DNA of 60,028 bases from Desulfovibrio sp. (GTDB lineage Bacteria > Desulfobacterota > Desulfovibrionia > Desulfovibrionales > Desulfovibrionaceae), in NCBI GenBank assembly GCA_031276485.1, contig JAISMY010000041.1, positions 1 to 60,028 of the forward strand, read 5' to 3'. The position numbers and the translations under genes were made by a program. Positions 59,910 through 60,028 of the stretch are shown here, piece after piece (the stretch's first letter is position 1; each line of letters opens with the position of its first letter). Under the pieces are notes generated by a model, which saw only the letters and a program-made list of their open reading frames with translations, ran no database searches and was not told the origin of the DNA.

Positions 59910-60028
59910 CGAGAGTGTACATCAACGGATAGATTTTCGGCGCAAAAATATTATAAAACCAGCATGTTGCCAGGATGTTTCTCAACACCTCGGCACAGCT
60001 CGGAAAAACTTGTAATTTTGAGATGTTA
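59910..60028 (+). mobile_element. MITE-like repeat, copy 3, cut by the right edge
   Basis: CGAGAGTGTACATCAACGGA and the interior blocks (AGCATGTTGCCAGGATGTTT, CTCGGAAAAACTTGTAATTT) match copies 1 and 2. The right end lies beyond the window. The gap 59381-59727 before it shows no gene that I can support. Confidence 0.72.

Noticed and set aside
1-60028. tRNA, rRNA, CRISPR array, riboswitch or prophage
   Set aside because: No tRNA T-arm pattern in a folded context, no regularly spaced repeats, no known riboswitch core and no phage structural genes were recognised by eye.

Overview
The window reads as chromosomal DNA of a sulfate-reducing deltaproteobacterium, most likely a member of the Desulfovibrionaceae. 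The evidence is an hdrC-hdrB-hdrA-flxD-flxC-flxB-flxA operon in the order known from Desulfovibrio, a napC-napM-napA-napD nitrate reductase cluster of the Desulfovibrio type, the pth-rplY-prs block, KDO synthesis (Gram-negative envelope), and high GC with strict operon packing. Species cannot be fixed from the sequence. There is no rRNA, tRNA, CRISPR array or prophage that I can recognise.

Layout. 1-0.9 kb: tail of an IS4/IS1634-type transposase, then ruvX. 1.2-11.2 kb (+): acyl-CoA metabolism and electron transfer: a family-I CoA-transferase, a crotonase, a GntP-like carboxylate permease, an NhaD-like antiporter, EtfBA and a FixCX pair. No acyl-CoA dehydrogenase or thiolase is present. 11.4-16.2 kb (+): yajC-secD-secF, then an RND-type adaptor without its pump. 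16.3-21.1 kb (-): a four-gene accessory island for an unusual surface sugar (two CDP-paratose-epimerase-like enzymes, a GT-B glycosyltransferase, a radical SAM protein). 21.2-22.2 kb: a diguanylate cyclase. 22.7-28.0 kb (+): an Rrf2 regulator, an FmdE-like protein and NapCMAD. 28.2 kb: pgpA. 29.3-36.3 kb (-): the Flx-Hdr flavin-based electron-bifurcation operon. 36.3-38.1 kb: a PilZ protein and a composite insertion-sequence scar. 38.7-47.0 kb (+): cutA, a PfkB kinase, a TPR protein, a broken vapD, a 1670-residue degenerate hybrid-kinase-like protein, and kdsB. 47.2-50.2 kb (+): a sensor kinase and NtrC-type regulator pair. 50.6-59.4 kb (-): polyprenyl-phosphate sugar transferase, MsbA-like ABC exporter, murI, pyridoxal kinase, pth, rplY, prs, and a second diguanylate cyclase.

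How the genes work together. Flx-Hdr is expected to couple NADH to low-potential ferredoxin and a thiol/disulfide (DsrC-type) pool. EtfBA-FixCX should pass electrons from an acyl-CoA or similar donor to quinone. NapCMAD offers periplasmic nitrate as an acceptor. Two GGDEF proteins and a PilZ protein with complete motifs suggest c-di-GMP control of the envelope, next to several envelope and polysaccharide genes.

The most unusual part of the window is between the genes. I see several dispersed repeat families: (i) a 154-bp MITE-like element with TGAGAGT/ACTCTCA ends, three copies; (ii) a roughly 110-125-bp multi-hairpin element, four or five copies, one lodged between secD and secF; (iii) a leader ending in a TTTCAGACCATAAAGGA-like string just before the start codon of four unrelated genes; (iv) a paired-hairpin terminator-like element, two copies; (v) three ends of a lost insertion sequence, each carrying GAGAGTGTTGAC. 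With the broken vapD, the IS1595/IS21 chimera and a partial gene-end duplication, the region looks repeat-laden and actively rearranging.
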